Source: Aquabacterium olei (GTDB taxonomy: Bacteria; Pseudomonadota; Gammaproteobacteria; Burkholderiales; Burkholderiaceae_C). From it: 64,000 nt of DNA. The notes under the pieces were generated by a model, which did no database searches, was not told the origin of the DNA, and saw only the letters and a program-made list of their open reading frames with translations. The stretch spans positions 3,782,001-3,846,000 of the forward strand of contig NZ_CP029210.1 of assembly GCF_003100395.1 (NCBI RefSeq). The letters run 5' to 3'. Each line of letters begins with the position of its first letter. The first letter of the stretch is position 1. Made by a program: the position numbers and the translations under genes. This document shows, piece by piece, positions 1 to 8,058 of the stretch.

Positions 1-1
1 G

Positions 2-658
2 CATTTCGAGTTGTACAGTGGTGCCGCTGGACTCGACAACGCAGATAATCTGAGCACCACCACTGGAGAATATAGGCGACGTTCGGACCTGATCGACCCG
101 CTGCCGATTCTGCAGGAAGGTTACATCAACAGCTTTAGGGACGGCGCCTCCACGGTACCAGTTCAACCTGGCGAGCGAAAGCCCGTCTCACAGCTGCGCC
201 TCTCAGCGGAAGGCGAAGCGTTCATTAAAAATTACGAAAAACTCAGACTTGACTATTATGAGGATCATCTCCACTATTGCACTGTTGGCTGGGGCCACCT
301 TACAGGCGGGAAGACCACATGCTCGAGTCAGTCAATAAAGATAGGCGAAAAGATACCCTTAGAGGAAGCACAGCGCCTTTTTGACGAAGACAGAAAGGCG
401 CATGAGCGATACGTAAAGGAAGCAATCACCGCCCCTCTCTACCAACATGAATTCGACGCGCTTTGCTCACTCGCATTCAATATTGGAAACATAAGAAAAA
501 AATCTCCCACCCTCTGTTCGAAAGTAAATTCAGGGCAATACAAAGAAGCAGCAAAGGAGTTTTTAGACATCACCAACGGAGGTACACCCGGCCTTGTGAA
601 ACGCCGAAATCAGGAGAATGCGATGTTTTTGCGAGCGGAGTACGACTCAACACATTGA
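2..658 (+). CDS. GH24 (T4-type) lysozyme domain protein, 5' end outside window
   Basis: The reading frame is open to the left window edge, so the gene probably starts upstream; the first in-window start candidate is TTG at 11. The C-terminal ~150 residues are a phage-type lysozyme that would cut the MurNAc-GlcNAc bond of peptidoglycan. The T4 catalytic triad spacing is exact: Glu in NYEKLRL, Asp nine residues later, Thr six after that, then GWGH. The ~65 residues before it match no enzyme family I recognise and could be a linker from a larger secreted protein. Composition is clearly more AT-rich than the rest of the window, a sign of transfer. There is no holin or spanin nearby, so a phage lysis cassette is unlikely. 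With the secreted partner gene downstream, an interbacterial effector (for example type VI cargo) is my inference. Confidence 0.8.
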   Translation, partial: HFELYSGAAGLDNADNLSTTTGEYRRRSDLIDPLPILQEGYINSFRDGASTVPVQPGERKPVSQLRLSAEGEAFIKNYEKLRLDYYEDHLHYCTVGWGHLTGGKTTCSSQSIKIGEKIPLEEAQRLFDEDRKAHERYVKEAITAPLYQHEFDALCSLAFNIGNIRKKSPTLCSKVNSGQYKEAAKEFLDITNGGTPGLVKRRNQENAMFLRAEYDSTH

Positions 659-676
659 AGCGCGGACACTGAAAAA

Positions 677-1198
677 ATGACACCTCGGATTCTTGCCGCA
701 TTGGCATGCTATGCCATTCTTTCTGCGAGTGCAGGCACGCCCACGCAAACCTACTGGCTATCTCGGATAGAGACCCCAGAAAGGGTGTCAAAAAACGGGC
801 CGTACCCCATCGTTTCAGACCCCAGAGACGCGGGCTATCTCACCGCTATCACCATCGAAAACGATGTGGTCTTGATGAATGGAGCCGATGGTTGCGGCGC
901 AAGGATAGACTACACCCGCGATTTCTACATCGACCGCACTCTAGCAGAGGCCATTGACGATGCCGGCGGGATAAAGAAATTCAACGCATTTGTCGAGCGA
1001 AAGCTGAAGACCACGATCACGGCATGGAAGCAGAAACTCGAATTAAAGGAACCCCTTACGAAAAATGACTCGGACGTCTGTCAACTGCTTGCGAGAACGT
1101 CAATCTACAAAGGCCTGAAGGAGATAGTTCTTTGGGACACGTTGTACTTCTACAAATTCGATCTAGGCGCTGATTACAAGGGAGCATTTCGCAAATAG
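677..1198 (+). CDS. secreted protein, candidate immunity protein for the upstream lysozyme
   Basis: A 173-residue protein with a short Sec signal peptide: Arg near the N terminus, then a hydrophobic stretch ending at SASA, with cleavage around residue 20. The mature part is charged, has two Cys (ADGCGA and DVCQLL) that could form a periplasmic disulfide, and ends in aromatic-rich strands. I recognise no family. It starts 18 bases after the lysozyme stop, on the same strand, and shares its AT-rich codon use, so the two probably moved together. A periplasmic location is where an inhibitor of a peptidoglycan-cutting toxin would act. The immunity role is inference from context only; a generic lysozyme inhibitor or unrelated secreted protein is possible. 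No strong ribosome binding site is visible before ATG 677. Confidence 0.65.
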   Translation: MTPRILAALACYAILSASAGTPTQTYWLSRIETPERVSKNGPYPIVSDPRDAGYLTAITIENDVVLMNGADGCGARIDYTRDFYIDRTLAEAIDDAGGIKKFNAFVERKLKTTITAWKQKLELKEPLTKNDSDVCQLLARTSIYKGLKEIVLWDTLYFYKFDLGADYKGAFRK

Positions 1199-1294
1199 GC
1201 GGCTCCAGCCAGCACGTATCAACCGCGTTGCTTGGCACTTTGCGAGAGCGCAGATATCCCATTTGCGGGCACCTCCTTCACCGCACCCTTAGCC

Positions 1295-1507
1295 ATGAAG
1301 CAATACAAAGCTGTGATCTACCAGGAAGGCATGCTCGGCTCGCTGCTGCTCGGCGCGTCCAAGGTCGACCCGGTCCGGTTCACCGATTTCCTGAACAAGC
1401 ACGCCGCCCAGGGCTGGCGGGTCATCACGATGGAGAAGGACATCCGCCGCATGCTGCTGCTCTGGCGTCGCGAGGCCTATGTCGTGCTGATGGAGAAAGA
1501 CGCGTGA
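1295..1507 (+). CDS. DUF4177-like small protein
   Basis: A 70-residue soluble protein starting MKQYKAVIYQEG. It has the alternating beta pattern and the GWRVI...(R/L)xLLLW...YVVLMEK ending typical of DUF4177-type small proteins, whose function is unknown. Start ATG 1295 fits the family length; longer forms would add unrelated sequence. Its stop overlaps the next gene by four bases (GTGA), so the two are translationally coupled. GC-rich composition returns here, so this is likely native chromosome rather than part of the preceding AT-rich patch. Confidence 0.6.
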   Translation: MKQYKAVIYQEGMLGSLLLGASKVDPVRFTDFLNKHAAQGWRVITMEKDIRRMLLLWRREAYVVLMEKDA

Positions 1508-1719
1508 AGCTGGGTCTCTTTATCGCCTTGGCTGTCGCCGTACTGTGGGGGGCCCTGGCGATCGCCCAGCTCTGGTGGGCGCCACTCGATGCGCCCACCT
1601 TCCTGAAGGTGTCCGTGACAGCGGCCATCCTGGAAGGCCTCGTCGTCGTCGTGACCTTGGCTGTGCGGGAATACCTCTCGGACAGGCGCCTGAAGCGGGA
1701 CGGTTTCATCGATGGCTGA
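1504..1719 (+). CDS. small membrane protein, unknown function
   Basis: A 71-residue protein read from GTG 1504, which overlaps the upstream stop as GTGA. Two hydrophobic segments (about residues 2-20 and 32-52) flank a short Trp-Trp-containing loop, and the tail is basic and polar (EYLSDRRLKRDG), suggesting a two-pass inner-membrane protein with the C terminus in the cytoplasm. I do not recognise a family. Overlap with the DUF4177-like gene suggests that the pair works together, perhaps as membrane anchor and soluble partner; that is inference. Confidence 0.5.
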   Translation: MKLGLFIALAVAVLWGALAIAQLWWAPLDAPTFLKVSVTAAILEGLVVVVTLAVREYLSDRRLKRDGFIDG

Positions 1720-1772
1720 GGGCCATCCGCAGCCCTGATCGTGGGCCTGCCCGGGTTCAGAGCGACATCCCG

Positions 1773-3023
1773 TCAATCACTCCGAACAACGCCGTACCCG
1801 GACTGAGCCACTCCACCTCGGTACTGCTTGGGCAGGCGGCCCGAATGGCGCCCCCTGTTCCACTTCATCGCCGGCTTTTCCACCCACAGATAGGCAAGAG
1901 ACGCCAACACCAATACCGCGGCCCCCAGCACAAACAACAAACCGGCAAAACGACCCGAGTCGAGTGCGTCCAAGCCCCCCGCACTCCTGAAGACATGGAA
2001 CGTCCACCAGATCACCAGCCCGTGAATGAGGTAGACCCCATAGCTCACGTCGCCCAGCCAGACGGCCGCTCGTGTCGACAGCAGCCCCCAGAACGAGAAA
2101 CCTCCGACGACAGCGAGGAAAAAGAGCAAGCTGCAAGCAAGCACCATCGCATTCCCCGAGGTGGTATGCGCAGCAATTCCCAGAATTGAAAGCATGCCAA
2201 CAAGGCGAAACGCGGGTGACGAGATGACCTTGCCGCCACGCAGGTCTCCGTGAACCAGCGACGCCAGCACCCCGCAGACGAAGTGCGCAAGGTACAGCGG
2301 CGTGCCGTGTACTTCACCGCGAAGGGCCGCCACCAGGCTGATTGCGCCGAGGCAAACCAGCGATGCCCACAGCGACACGCGCTGTCCCAGCCTCGTTGCA
2401 AAGACATGGATCAGCGGCACGCCGGCCAGATAGAAGAGCCATTCGTATCGCAGCGACCAGTTGACTCCCGAAATCAGCGTCCACGTCATGGGAAAGCCAT
2501 TGATGTCTGGCCGACCGAACATGACCCACTGCACGGCCTGGAGCGCTATGGCGACACCGGGTACGCGGAGTGCGAAGCCGGACAACCAGAACACGCTCAA
2601 GAACACCAATGCGATTACCAGGATGTAGAGCGGAAATAGTCTCGCCACCCGGTTCGCATACATCGCACCCCAGGCGATCTTTCCCCCAAAGCACTTTTTG
2701 GCAAAAAGGAAACCTGTGATCATGAAGAACAGCGCGACCGTGGACTGCCCCAACTGGTTCAACACAGGGTTATCAGAGTAACTCCAGCTCCCCGTTTTGA
2801 AGAACACATAGGCCGTGATGGTGTGGTGCGTCATGACGCCGTAGGCCAGGACGCCGCGAAGCCCGTCCAGGGCGCCATAGCGCTGGTTTGCTGCGGTGGT
2901 GTTCGCACGGACGGCAGGAAGAGCCTGCAGCACCGCAGACAACGTCCACATGGCCCCATAGAAGGCACAGAAGGCTACGGCGGCCCACAAGGGCGAACTG
3001 CGTATTTGGAAGATGAGATCCAT
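1773..3023 (-). CDS. acyltransferase family 3 (OafA/YrhL-type) membrane protein
   Basis: A 416-residue, roughly ten-helix membrane protein. The first family motif is clear at about residues 51-66 (LDGLRGVLAYGVMTHH): Asp/Gly-Leu-Arg followed by the membrane His that acts in acyl transfer. Members move acetyl or other acyl groups from the cytoplasm onto sugars of O-antigen, peptidoglycan, exopolysaccharide or other envelope glycans. The substrate cannot be read from sequence. The gene stands alone, with no glycosyltransferase cluster next to it. About 115 bases separate it from the divergent thioesterase gene. Confidence 0.85.
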   Translation of the reverse strand: MDLIFQIRSSPLWAAVAFCAFYGAMWTLSAVLQALPAVRANTTAANQRYGALDGLRGVLAYGVMTHHTITAYVFFKTGSWSYSDNPVLNQLGQSTVALFFMITGFLFAKKCFGGKIAWGAMYANRVARLFPLYILVIALVFLSVFWLSGFALRVPGVAIALQAVQWVMFGRPDINGFPMTWTLISGVNWSLRYEWLFYLAGVPLIHVFATRLGQRVSLWASLVCLGAISLVAALRGEVHGTPLYLAHFVCGVLASLVHGDLRGGKVISSPAFRLVGMLSILGIAAHTTSGNAMVLACSLLFFLAVVGGFSFWGLLSTRAAVWLGDVSYGVYLIHGLVIWWTFHVFRSAGGLDALDSGRFAGLLFVLGAAVLVLASLAYLWVEKPAMKWNRGRHSGRLPKQYRGGVAQSGYGVVRSD

Positions 3024-3139
3024 TTGAGCGCGGCGCGTCTCGATAAAGACGACAGCCTATCTCGTCAGCTGGCGAACGTCTCTTCGGCCTCATCGACCAG
3101 CCGGACGATAATCCCAGGGTAACCCTGTAGTTTTCGCCC

Positions 3140-3613
3140 ATGCCCCGCATCCAGTTCACCCTCCCCGAGCGTTTCCTCTTCTCGACCGACATCCCGATCT
3201 ACATCAGCCACGTCAACCAGGGCGGGCATCTGGACAACGCGCAGTTGCTGACGCTGGTCTCCGAAGCGCGCGTGCGCTTCTTCCGCTGGCTGGGCTACGA
3301 GGGCGAGCTGAACGTCGACGGACAGTCCATCGTGGTGGGCGACATGCTGGCGCAGTACAAGTCCGAGGCGTTCTACGGCGAGACCATGCGGGTCGACATG
3401 GTGCCGGACGACTTCAACAAATACGGCTTTGATCTGGTGTTCCGCCTCGCGGACAAGGCCACCGGCCGCGAGGTGGCGCGGGGCAAGACGGGCGTGGTGT
3501 TCCTGCGTGAACAGGCCGATGGCCACAAGAAGGTTGCGCCGCCGCCCGAGGGCTTTGTCAGCCGCCTGCGTGACCGCGGCGAGGCCCTGGGCTGGTCACC
3601 GAAGACCGTGTGA
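3140..3613 (+). CDS. acyl-CoA thioesterase, hotdog (4HBT) fold
   Basis: A 157-residue single-domain hotdog protein. The family signature lies near residues 23-45, reading HVNQGGHLDNAQ then SEARVRFF, which corresponds to the usual D/H-x-N-x-G-H-x-(N/D)-N active-site helix and following Ala-Arg. Such proteins hydrolyse acyl-CoA or acyl-ACP in the cytoplasm. The catalytic acid is usually an Asp or Glu near the start of the motif; here His and Asn occupy part of that stretch, so activity on standard 4-hydroxybenzoyl substrates should not be assumed. It is monocistronic. GC-rich inverted repeats follow the stop. Confidence 0.8.
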   Translation: MPRIQFTLPERFLFSTDIPIYISHVNQGGHLDNAQLLTLVSEARVRFFRWLGYEGELNVDGQSIVVGDMLAQYKSEAFYGETMRVDMVPDDFNKYGFDLVFRLADKATGREVARGKTGVVFLREQADGHKKVAPPPEGFVSRLRDRGEALGWSPKTV

Positions 3614-3718
3614 ACCCGCTCCCGCGAACGCGGGGCGGCGCGGGGTTTCACTGAGCGCGTTCAACACGCCTCGGCGCACGATGGGCTTCACCGATTCACT
3701 CACCGGAAAGGCCCTGCG

Positions 3719-3850
3719 ATGAACCCGTCCCTCTGCACCACGCCTGAACAACTGTTCACTGCCTTCATCCACGCCGGTGGCTGGCCCAAGCTGGGCTGGT
3801 GCGCCGAAGACACGGACGAGCCCACGCTCACGTGCTTCGACGAGCGCTGA
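3719..3850 (+). CDS. possible 43-residue small protein
   Basis: A short frame starting MNPSLCTTPEQLFTAF and ending TCFDER, with GC3-rich codons like its neighbours. The preceding bases contain GGAAAGG about 10 bases before the ATG, a usable ribosome binding site. It has no recognised domain and carries three Cys. It ends just before a hairpin shared with the end of metQ. It may be a small expressed protein or chance; I lean only slightly toward real. Confidence 0.3.
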   Translation: MNPSLCTTPEQLFTAFIHAGGWPKLGWCAEDTDEPTLTCFDER

Positions 3851-3879
3851 GCCAGGCGCGCCGGGGCATCAAGGCACCC

Positions 3880-3900
3880 CTGGCTCATCGACTGAGCCAG
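3880..3900 (-). terminator. hairpin downstream of metQ
   Basis: An 8-bp perfect stem (ctggctca / tgagccag) with a 5-base loop, starting two bases after the metQ stop. A further copy of one arm at 3848-3856 could form an alternative, longer hairpin. There is no T-run on either side, so termination would be weak or Rho-assisted. Confidence 0.4.
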
Positions 3901-3901
3901 C

Positions 3902-4696
3902 TCAGTTGGCCGGCACCACAGCGCCCTTGTACTTCTGCTGGATGAACTGGCGGGTTTCTGCACTGCGCAGTTCATTGACCAGCTTCACCAGTGCCGGGTT
4001 GGCCTTGTTCTCCGTGCGTGCCACCACCACGTTCGCGTAGGGCGAGACCTTCTCGGCAAACAGCGCGTCCTGCGTGGGCGAGAGCTTGGCCGCCAGCGCG
4101 AAGTTCGAGTTGATCAGCGCCAGGTCCACCTGGGGCAGCACGCGCGGCAGCGTCGCGGCCTCCAGTTCGCGGAACTTCAGCTTCTTCGGGTTCACCGTCA
4201 CGTCCTTGGCCGTGGCCAGGATGTTGTTGGTGTCCTTCAGCTGGATCAGCCCTTGTGCGGCCAGCAGCAGCAGCGCACGGCCCCCGTTGGTCGGGTCGTT
4301 CGGAATGGCCACCACCGCGCCTTCAGGCAACTCGGCCAGCTTCTTGAACTTGGTCGAGTAGGCGCCCAGCGGCTCGATGTGGATGGGCTGGCCCACCACA
4401 GACAGCTTGGTGCCGTTGCCCTTGTTGAAGGTGTCGAGGTAGGGCACGTGCTGGAAGTAGTTGGCGTCCAGGTGCTTCTGATCGACCTGCAGGTTGGGCT
4501 GGATGTAGTCGTTGAAGACCTTCACTTCCAGCTGCACGCCCTGCTTGGCCAGCTTGGGCTTCACGAACTCGAGGATCTCGGCGTGCGGCACGGGCGAGGC
4601 GGCCACGACGATGCGGGTGGTTTGCGCCCACGAGGTGCCTGCGGCGAACAGCGGCAGCAGGCTGGCAATGACGGCGCGGCGGACAACGTTGGTCAT
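3902..4696 (-). CDS. metQ: methionine ABC transporter substrate-binding protein
   Basis: A 264-residue NlpA/MetQ-family binding protein that would deliver methionine (D- or L-) to MetNI. A signal peptide covers residues 1-24 and ends SWAQ. The mature start RIVVAASPVPHAEIL and the later motif of the type VxVFNDYxQPN with HxDANYFQHxPYL are classic for the family. Unlike E. coli MetQ there is no lipobox Cys at the cleavage site, so this looks like a soluble periplasmic protein. It is the last gene of metN-metI-metQ, 63 bases after metI. Confidence 0.92.
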   Translation of the reverse strand: MTNVVRRAVIASLLPLFAAGTSWAQTTRIVVAASPVPHAEILEFVKPKLAKQGVQLEVKVFNDYIQPNLQVDQKHLDANYFQHVPYLDTFNKGNGTKLSVVGQPIHIEPLGAYSTKFKKLAELPEGAVVAIPNDPTNGGRALLLLAAQGLIQLKDTNNILATAKDVTVNPKKLKFRELEAATLPRVLPQVDLALINSNFALAAKLSPTQDALFAEKVSPYANVVVARTENKANPALVKLVNELRSAETRQFIQQKYKGAVVPAN

Positions 4697-4759
4697 GGTG
4701 TTATTCCTTCAGCGGATGGAAACGGTTTTGTTGTGGACACGGGCGGACGCACGGATGCG

Positions 4760-5437
4760 TCAGCGCTTCAGCAGGCGGTGCGCCAGCCGATCGCCGGCCG
4801 ACTGCACGCACTGCACCAGCACCAGCAGCAGCGCAACGGTCACGATCATGACCTCGGTCTGGAAACGCTGGTAGCCATAGCGCACGGCCAGGTCGCCCAG
4901 GCCGCCGCCACCGATCACGCCGGACATGGCGGTGTAGGACACGAGCGTGACCGCGGTGACGGTGATGGCGCCGACCAGGCCGGGCAGCGACTCGGGGAGC
5001 AGCACGCCGAAGATGAGCTGGTGCAGGCGAGCGCCCATGGCCTGGCTGGCTTCGATGACGCCGGGATCGACCTCACGGAAGACGTTCTCGGCGAGGCGCG
5101 CGAAGAACGGGGCCGCGGCGGCGATCAGCGGCGGGATGGCCCCGGCCACGCCCAGCGACGAGCCCACCAGCTTCAGCGTGATGGGGATCATCACGATGAG
5201 CAGGATGATGAAGGGCAGCGAGCGCAGGGCGTTGATCAGCAGCGAGATGGCCGCATACAGACGCGGTCGCGCCAGCAGCTGGCCGGGGGCCGTCAGGAAC
5301 AGCAGCACGCCCAGCGGCAGGCCGATGAGCACGGTGAACGCCAGCGAAACCCCGAGCATGGTCAGGGTGTCCAGGCTGGCCTGAAAGACTTCCGCCCAGT
5401 CGATGGCGGCAAAGGTTTGCCAGTCGAGCTCGCTCAT
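4760..5437 (-). CDS. metI: methionine ABC transporter permease
   Basis: A 225-residue inner-membrane permease with about five helices. The EAA coupling loop is present in the second half (VIEASQAMGARLHQLIFGVLLPES), where it docks on MetN. The start chosen is ATG 5437, which overlaps the metN stop by four bases (ATGA) and gives the usual family length; an upstream extension of eight residues is open but adds nothing typical. It forms a type I ABC importer with MetN and MetQ. Confidence 0.92.
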   Translation of the reverse strand: MSELDWQTFAAIDWAEVFQASLDTLTMLGVSLAFTVLIGLPLGVLLFLTAPGQLLARPRLYAAISLLINALRSLPFIILLIVMIPITLKLVGSSLGVAGAIPPLIAAAAPFFARLAENVFREVDPGVIEASQAMGARLHQLIFGVLLPESLPGLVGAITVTAVTLVSYTAMSGVIGGGGLGDLAVRYGYQRFQTEVMIVTVALLLVLVQCVQSAGDRLAHRLLKR

Positions 5438-6474
5438 CGGGTGATCCCCTCGTTCAACCAACGGGCGTGCCCGCCCAGTTCGGCCACCAGCGTCGGGATG
5501 CGGTCCAGCGGCACGTCGGCGCCCAGCACATCGGCGCGCAGGCGGGCCACGGGCTCGCCCTTGATGTGGGTCACGCGGCCTTCCAGCAGATTGAGACGGA
5601 TGCCGTGCTGCTCGCGCAGGCGGTCGAGCAACGGCGACTGGGCCGCCGCCCCCACGGCCGTGATCTGCAGATGGGGTCGACCCGGTTCGGTCGCTGCCCC
5701 CTCATCCAGCAGAAAGCCCGCATGCGCCAGCAGCGACCGGGTGGTGGCGTGTTGCGGGTCGAGAAACACGTCCAGCACGCGCCCTTGCTCGACGATGCGG
5801 CCCTGCTCCATCACGGCCACGCGGTCGCACAGCGAGTGGATCACGTGCATCTCGTGCGTGATGAGCAGCACGGTGAGCTGCAGCCGCGCGCTCACATCGG
5901 CCAGCAGGCTCAGGATCTGCTCGGTGGTTTCGGGGTCGAGTGCCGAGGTGGCCTCGTCGCACAGCAGCACATGCGGCTCGTTGGCCAGCGCCCGCGCGAT
6001 GCCGACGCGCTGCTTCTGCCCGCCGGACAGTTGCGACGGGTGCCGGTCTTTCAGATGCGCCAGGCCGACGAGGGTCAGCAGTTCGTCCACACGGCGGTCC
6101 ATCTCGGCGGCAGTGCGCCCGCCAGCCAGCTGCATCGGGTAGCGGACGTTGCCGGCCACCGTGCGCGACTGCAGCAGGTTGAAGTGCTGGAACACCATGC
6201 CGATGCGCTGACGCTGCTGCTGAAGCGCGTGGGGCGACAGGCCGGTGAGGTCGACACCGCCCACACGCACCACGCCCTGGTCCGGGCGCTCGAGCAGGTT
6301 GACGGTGCGGATCAGGGTGCTCTTGCCGGCGCCGGAGCGGCCGATGACGCCGAAGATCTCGCCGGGCTGCACGTGCAGCGACACATCGTCGAGGGCCGTG
6401 ACGGCGGCATGGCGCGCACCACCGCGGGCCGGGTAGGTTTTATGGAGTCGTTCGAGCGCGATCAAGGCAGTCAC
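5434..6474 (-). CDS. metN: methionine ABC transporter ATP-binding protein
   Basis: A 346-residue ATPase of the methionine importer. Walker A is GRSGAGKST near residue 45, the signature LSGGQKQRVGIARAL near 145, Walker B VLLCDEATSALD near 170 and the switch His in LLITHEMHVI. The C-terminal ~80 residues form the NIL domain that senses methionine and inhibits transport (regulatory site known from E. coli MetN). I chose GTG 6474 because the protein proper begins with the A-L-I-A-L-E-R-L-H-K strand and upstream residues are non-homologous; a TTG a few codons downstream is also possible. First gene of metNIQ, with a sigma-70-like promoter just upstream. Confidence 0.93.
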   Translation of the reverse strand: MTALIALERLHKTYPARGGARHAAVTALDDVSLHVQPGEIFGVIGRSGAGKSTLIRTVNLLERPDQGVVRVGGVDLTGLSPHALQQQRQRIGMVFQHFNLLQSRTVAGNVRYPMQLAGGRTAAEMDRRVDELLTLVGLAHLKDRHPSQLSGGQKQRVGIARALANEPHVLLCDEATSALDPETTEQILSLLADVSARLQLTVLLITHEMHVIHSLCDRVAVMEQGRIVEQGRVLDVFLDPQHATTRSLLAHAGFLLDEGAATEPGRPHLQITAVGAAAQSPLLDRLREQHGIRLNLLEGRVTHIKGEPVARLRADVLGADVPLDRIPTLVAELGGHARWLNEGITR

Positions 6475-6536
6475 ACCGCCGCGCAACAACGCTTGTGGCG
6501 TGCGGCAACGGCTCTGGGGGCCAGACAAGCCGAGAG

Positions 6537-6566
6537 TCTATACCGCCGCGTTCACAAAGCGTTCAA
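6537..6566 (-). promoter_or_regulatory. sigma-70-type promoter for metNIQ
   Basis: On the minus strand a TTGAAC -35 (6566-6561) is followed after 18 bases by a TATAGA -10 (6542-6537), 63 bases before the metN GTG. The leader is too short for a large riboswitch, and I see neither SAM-II nor SAH core motifs in it. Confidence 0.55.
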
Positions 6567-6628
6567 CTCCTGGCGCATGACCTCAGGCGGTATCGGCATG
6601 ACTTGCCACGCGGGCCGACAATGGCGGC

Positions 6629-6934
6629 ATGACCGCACTGCATTACCTCACGTTCGAGATCAGCGAAGACACCGACGGCATCGGCACGGCCGAGGGCATG
6701 GCGTCCACCGATGCCGAGACGCATGCACGGGCCCTCGCCGAAGCGCAGGCCGTGCTCACCTGGGCTCAGGCTCGCAGCCCGCACGGGCATGGTCCGCTGG
6801 ACGAAGGCTTCGAGTGGGACCACGACCTGCAGATCAGCCAGGAAGGCGACTGGCACACGGTCACGCTCACCCTGAGCGGCACGGCGGCCTTTCTGGACGC
6901 CTTCCGGCGGCGCTTCGCGGCCAGCCTGGAGTGA
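6629..6934 (+). CDS. conserved-looking hypothetical protein
   Basis: A 101-residue soluble protein starting MTALHYLTFEISEDTDGIGT. It is acidic, with an alternating strand/helix pattern (edge strand LHYLTFEIS, helix with EAQAVLTWAQ, paired strands DLQISQEGDWHTVTLTLSG, final helix AAFLDAFRRRF) suggestive of a small alpha/beta ferredoxin-like fold. I recognise no named family. Transcribed alone, divergent from metN. Codon use is native. Confidence 0.6.
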   Translation: MTALHYLTFEISEDTDGIGTAEGMASTDAETHARALAEAQAVLTWAQARSPHGHGPLDEGFEWDHDLQISQEGDWHTVTLTLSGTAAFLDAFRRRFAASLE

Positions 6935-6942
6935 GGCTTATG

Positions 6943-6999
6943 CATTCGGCGCAGATCGGTCTGCACACATGCGCTCCCGGTCGATGCATGTGCCGAATG
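6943..6999. repeat. nested inverted repeat between the 101-residue gene and the tauD-like gene
   Basis: The outer arms cattcggc (6943-6950) and gccgaatg (6992-6999) are perfect complements. Inside them a second near-complementary pair (gcacacatgc / gcatgtgc) could extend the hairpin with small bulges. It lies nine bases after the 101-residue gene stop and 58 bases before the dioxygenase ATG. It may be a terminator without a T-run or an operator controlling the sulfonate-type operon. Confidence 0.4.
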
Positions 7000-7057
7000 G
7001 TTTGTTCCCTCGTCAGGCGGCGCTGCCTAGAGTCGGTGTTCCCACAAGGAGCACCGC

Positions 7058-7969
7058 ATGACGACCGCCACCCCTGACGCGCCCCACGCCGCCGCACCGG
7101 CCCTTCACCTCCGCGCCCGCCCCATCGAGATCCGGCCCCTGAGCGGCCCGCTGGGCGCCGAAGTGTGGGGACTGGACCTGTCCCAGGAGGTGTCGCTGGA
7201 GGACGTCCGTCGCATTCACCGTGCCCACCTGCAGCACCATGTGCTGATCTTTCGCGATCAGCGGATCACACCCGCTCAACAGGTGAGCTTCAGCGCGCGC
7301 TTCGGCCCGCTGCAGCGCCATGTGCTGGCCCAGTTCGCGTTGCCGGGCCACCCGGAGGTCCTGGTGGTGTCCAACATCGTGGAGAACGGGCGCCCGATCG
7401 GCCTGGGCGATGCCGGCCACTTCTGGCACTCCGATCTGTCGTACAAGGAGCGCCCCAGCCTGGGCTCCTTCCTGCATGCACAGGAATTGCCGTCGGAGGG
7501 AGGCGACACCCTGTTCGCCAACCAGCACCTTGCCTGGGAAGAACTGCCGCTGGCCCTGAAGGTGGCGATCGCGCATGCGCGCGCCGAGCACACCTACACC
7601 GCACGTTATGCCGAGCTGCAGGCCCGCAGCCCCTGGCGGCCCAACCTGACTGCGGCCCAGCTGAACGAAGTGAGGCCGGTGGTGCACCCGGTGGTGCGAA
7701 CCCACCCGGAGACCGGGCGCAAGGCCCTGTTCGTCAGTGAGCACTTCACCACGCGCATCGTGGGCCTGCCCGAGGACGAGAGCCGTGCATTGCTGGCTGA
7801 GCTGTTCGCGCTCAGCACCCGGGCCGACCTGCAGTACCGGCATGTCTGGCGCCCGCACGACATGGTGTTCTGGGACAACCGCTCGGTGACGCACCTGGCC
7901 GCCGGCACGCCACCGCACCTGCGTCGCAAGCTGTACCGCACCACGGTCGAAGGTGACGTGCCGTTCTGA
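7058..7969 (+). CDS. TauD/TfdA-family Fe(II)/2-oxoglutarate-dependent dioxygenase
   Basis: A 303-residue cytoplasmic oxygenase. The metal-binding facial triad is visible: His-x-Asp in FWHSDLSY near residue 130, and the distal His in NRSVTHLA near residue 280, followed by the Arg in KLYRTT that binds 2-oxoglutarate. TauD-type enzymes hydroxylate taurine or other alkylsulfonates, releasing sulfite; TfdA-type act on aryloxyacetates. It leads a likely operon with an SsuA/TauA-type binding protein, ATPase and permease, so an organosulfur substrate is favoured, but the true substrate is unknown. A good ribosome site AAGGAG precedes ATG 7058. Confidence 0.87.
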   Translation: MTTATPDAPHAAAPALHLRARPIEIRPLSGPLGAEVWGLDLSQEVSLEDVRRIHRAHLQHHVLIFRDQRITPAQQVSFSARFGPLQRHVLAQFALPGHPEVLVVSNIVENGRPIGLGDAGHFWHSDLSYKERPSLGSFLHAQELPSEGGDTLFANQHLAWEELPLALKVAIAHARAEHTYTARYAELQARSPWRPNLTAAQLNEVRPVVHPVVRTHPETGRKALFVSEHFTTRIVGLPEDESRALLAELFALSTRADLQYRHVWRPHDMVFWDNRSVTHLAAGTPPHLRRKLYRTTVEGDVPF

Positions 7970-8058
7970 TCGGCGTCACTCGCGAAGAACACCTGCTGGC
8001 TCACACCATGAGCCAGAACGCCGCGTCGAACGGCCTGCCCTCCCCTCTGACACGCACC

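Noticed and set aside
11..658. Phage lysis cassette at the left edge
   Set aside because: The gene after the lysozyme is a secreted soluble protein, not a holin or spanin, and no other phage genes follow; upstream context is not visible.
4253..6142. Long open frame opposite metQ-metI-metN rich in His, Gln and Arg
   Set aside because: Composition is that of the antisense of GC-rich codons; the opposite strand holds clear metNIQ homologues.
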